Shown here piece after piece: positions 56,716 through 58,483 of a stretch of DNA of 58,483 nucleotides. Below the pieces are notes generated by a model. That model ran no database searches. It was not told where the DNA came from and was given only the letters and a program-made list of their open reading frames with translations. The stretch comes from UBA2144 sp964506185 (lineage in GTDB: Bacteria > Patescibacteriota > Gracilibacteria > Peribacterales > Peribacteraceae), in contig CAZDKL010000005.1 in the NCBI GenBank assembly GCA_964506185.1, positions 1 to 58,483 of the forward strand, written 5' to 3'. The first letter of the stretch is position 1; every line of letters starts with the position of its first letter. The position numbers and the translations under genes were made by a program.

Positions 56716-58389
56716 TTAATAAGCCTCCCTTAGATAGCAAGATTCGCAATAGATCGTTTCTCTGCGATCCGGAGCATAGTTGGTATCAGTTTCTTCCCCG
56801 CACTTATTGCACTTCCTCTTCCAGAACCATCTGGGGTTTCTTTTGTCCAGTCTCTCGCGATGCCTTTGATGAACGTGCCTGGTTGGAATTGCAATACCCA
56901 TTGATTTATAAAATCTTAGTTCTTGTGGAAGAATCTTGAATTGCTTCCCTGTCGCTTCGCACTTAAGAACTTTTTCACAAATCGACTCATCGGTTTCTTC
57001 AATGTCGCAGGGAACCTGACTCAAGATCTCGCCTTCTTCATTAATTTCCTCCTCATCATGCCACCACAAGTTCTCTGACTGAGCTTGCGCTTTATCTATT
57101 GGAAAGTAATCTTGTGCATTACTTTCGTTATAACAAATCGGAGCATACTTAGGAGCAAAGTAATCACTCCACTCGCCTGTCTCCCTCATGTGATCCACAA
57201 TTTTTGAAACCGTCTTACCATAATCTTCCCGTGAATATTGTTTGTTCAAAATGCAGTACTCATTGTGTCTCATGCTTGCACATCCAAATAGGTGTTCGCT
57301 GTAGTGGCACTCCATTGAGTAGTAAACGTCATTGCAGTAATAAACAAAGAAGTTAAACAGAAGCCTGTGTTTACCAAGCGTTGAGTTGTTGAAGTAACTA
57401 AGTTCAAGCCCCACAGGTGCTGCGAAGTTGGCATCATACACATCAGTAGCAGTAGGGGTGAAACCAGTGTATTTGCAGTCCTCGCATCCTTTTATATCGA
57501 AACAGTTATAACAATGCTCAGAACTGTATATGTTATCTCCTGTACAATCCTGACTTCCATAAATATGAGATGTTCTGTGAGGCAGGTCTGCTTTGAGAGT
57601 CCTCAGTTTGTCATTGAGCAACCTGATTTTATCTGCATTCATGCTGCCCAGCTCCTTTCTTCTTTTCTCCCATTCTTCTTTGCCAACCTCCTCATTGAAT
57701 ATGCAGTACTTCTTCCTATGAAGCCCAAAGCAACCAATGCAATACTCGCAAGATAAGCAATCTTCGACTGCTACGCAATACTTGCAATCATTGCAGTTCA
57801 TAAAACTAATACAGTCGTAACAACGTTCAGATGCGATCCCCTCGTAACACCTTTCGCAAGAATAAAGTGAAAGGCTATCAACAGTATCCGTACTATCAAC
57901 AATATAATTGCTGTAATAACAATCCTCACATCCTCCTCCTCCCCAAACCAAATAACAATTCTTCATATTTAAAGCATGGTTTGTGTAATTGCTGTTTTCC
58001 GTATTACTTTGAATAAGGTTCACTCTTGGTACTTCCAGTCTTAGCTCCTGAAATTGCTCCAAAAATGGACGCGAGAAATCAACTTCCCTTCCGAAGTCCA
58101 ACGGATTCCATGTGTCTGCCCACCACTCTTCTCTGCTAAAAACTTTGTAAGGTTTATCAGGTGAATAAAACGTGATTATATCTTCGCCTGAATGGTCGCT
58201 TTTGCGAGTGTAGAAGTGCCTGTCATTCCTAAACATAAGCCGCCTTCTGAATCTGCAATTGGGACAATTTTTTGGAGGATCTATTTGCTGCTTCTTGTCG
58301 TTAAAAGTAGGCGACACCCTGTCGTAAAACTTCATATCTTCCTCCGTTATCTCGAACTCTGTGCCGCATTGGGGGCAAGACTTTTGCAT
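56716..58389 (-). CDS. Large multi-zinc-ribbon protein of the type found in Patescibacteria
   Basis: 557 residues with about 40 cysteines in CxxC pairs. It opens with a zinc ribbon (CPQCGTEFEITEED, then CPNCRFRRR). A FYDRVSPTFNDKKQQIDPPK stretch and a WNPLDFGREVDFSRPFLEQF segment follow. The middle (about 130-390) is a ladder of cysteine pairs with aromatic residues (NMKNCYLVWGGGGCEDCYYS, CYDCISFMNCNDCKYC, CIGCFGLHRKKYCIFN). The C-terminus has CEATGKQFKILPQELRFYKS followed by RNPRWFWKRKCNKCG and YCESCY. No signal peptide, so it is probably cytoplasmic. I recognise the overall layout from CPR genomes but no function has been assigned. A ribosome-binding site AAGGAGG stands about 15 bases before the ATG. 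Confidence 0.85.
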   Translation of the reverse strand: MQKSCPQCGTEFEITEEDMKFYDRVSPTFNDKKQQIDPPKNCPNCRFRRRLMFRNDRHFYTRKSDHSGEDIITFYSPDKPYKVFSREEWWADTWNPLDFGREVDFSRPFLEQFQELRLEVPRVNLIQSNTENSNYTNHALNMKNCYLVWGGGGCEDCYYSNYIVDSTDTVDSLSLYSCERCYEGIASERCYDCISFMNCNDCKYCVAVEDCLSCEYCIGCFGLHRKKYCIFNEEVGKEEWEKRRKELGSMNADKIRLLNDKLRTLKADLPHRTSHIYGSQDCTGDNIYSSEHCYNCFDIKGCEDCKYTGFTPTATDVYDANFAAPVGLELSYFNNSTLGKHRLLFNFFVYYCNDVYYSMECHYSEHLFGCASMRHNEYCILNKQYSREDYGKTVSKIVDHMRETGEWSDYFAPKYAPICYNESNAQDYFPIDKAQAQSENLWWHDEEEINEEGEILSQVPCDIEETDESICEKVLKCEATGKQFKILPQELRFYKSMGIAIPTRHVHQRHRERLDKRNPRWFWKRKCNKCGEETDTNYAPDRRETIYCESCYLREAY

Positions 58390-58428
58390 CAGACTCTTAG
58401 TATACCTCCTTCAGATAGCATTTTTTGC

Positions 58429-58464
58429 AAAATGACTACCCAGCTAGCGCAGAAAATGGGGTTT
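58429..58464 (-). repeat. Right copy of the 36-bp inverted repeat
   Basis: Exact reverse complement of 19-54. The 19 bases beyond it differ from the left flank. It lies 40 bp upstream of the zinc-rich gene. Confidence 0.85.
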
Positions 58465-58483
58465 TGAGCTAAAATATTGGCAT

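Noticed and set aside
1..58483. Alternative genetic code with TGA as Gly (Gracilibacteria/SR1 type)
   Set aside because: pyrH and tkt end at TGA at the expected family length and no conserved gene contains an internal TGA.

Overview
The window looks like a chromosomal segment of an uncultured member of the Candidate Phyla Radiation (Patescibacteria), possibly of the Peregrinibacteria type. This is inference from gene content: compact housekeeping genes (obg, recG, priA, rsmH-ftsL, pyrH, frr), a zinc-ribbon protein of the kind found in these phyla, an S23-type four-helix-bundle gene, and several large secreted proteins built from cysteine-rich CGDG..E.CDDGN (DUF4215-like) repeats. TGA is used as a normal stop (pyrH, tkt), so the recoded Gracilibacteria/SR1 genetic code does not apply. 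No rRNA, CRISPR array, transposase or integrase gene was seen.

Layout. 0.1-1.9 kb: obg and a tRNA cluster (Phe, Ala and a disrupted Phe copy). 1.9-9.8 kb: envelope and unknown genes (poly-Asp membrane protein, TPR glycosyltransferase-like protein, VanW protein, lipoprotein, a GspF-N-like membrane protein), ending with a gene that has a promoter, Met-rich leader peptide and terminator in front of it. 10-17.6 kb: recG, two unknown genes, a queuosine-precursor transporter, tRNA-Pro, priA and a TSUP transporter. 17.7-22.7 kb: bactofilin-like membrane protein, SpoU methyltransferase, purQ with an unknown C-terminal domain, frr, four-helix-bundle gene, pyrH and tRNA-Arg. 22.7-24.3 kb: small unknown genes, one frameshifted. 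24.3-35.3 kb: three giant secreted cysteine-repeat proteins around pyruvate kinase. 35.3-41.5 kb: ftsL, rsmH, an L,D-transpeptidase, tRNA-Ser, unknown genes and a P-type cation ATPase. 41.5-50.8 kb: gnd, tal and tkt (non-oxidative and late oxidative pentose phosphate steps), nnrE, a C39-like lipoprotein and a new repeat protein. 50.8-58.5 kb: tRNA-Ser, a transglutaminase-like secreted protein, a 1218-residue protein joining a cytoplasmic helix-turn-helix to an extracellular fibre, and the zinc-rich protein.

The most striking property is the density of small hairpin repeats. They lie next to every tRNA gene, usually with a partial copy of that tRNA. They lie inside protein genes in frame (nnrE, purQ, the HTH-fibre gene), and they supply the last codons or stop of recG and tal. 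One pair brackets the four-helix-bundle gene between pyrH and frr. A perfect 36-bp inverted repeat lies at the two window ends. Several promoters place the -10 box 7-9 bases before the start codon, which suggests leaderless mRNAs.

Limits: everything was read by eye without database searches. Family names rest on motif recognition, and promoters and terminators are unverified.
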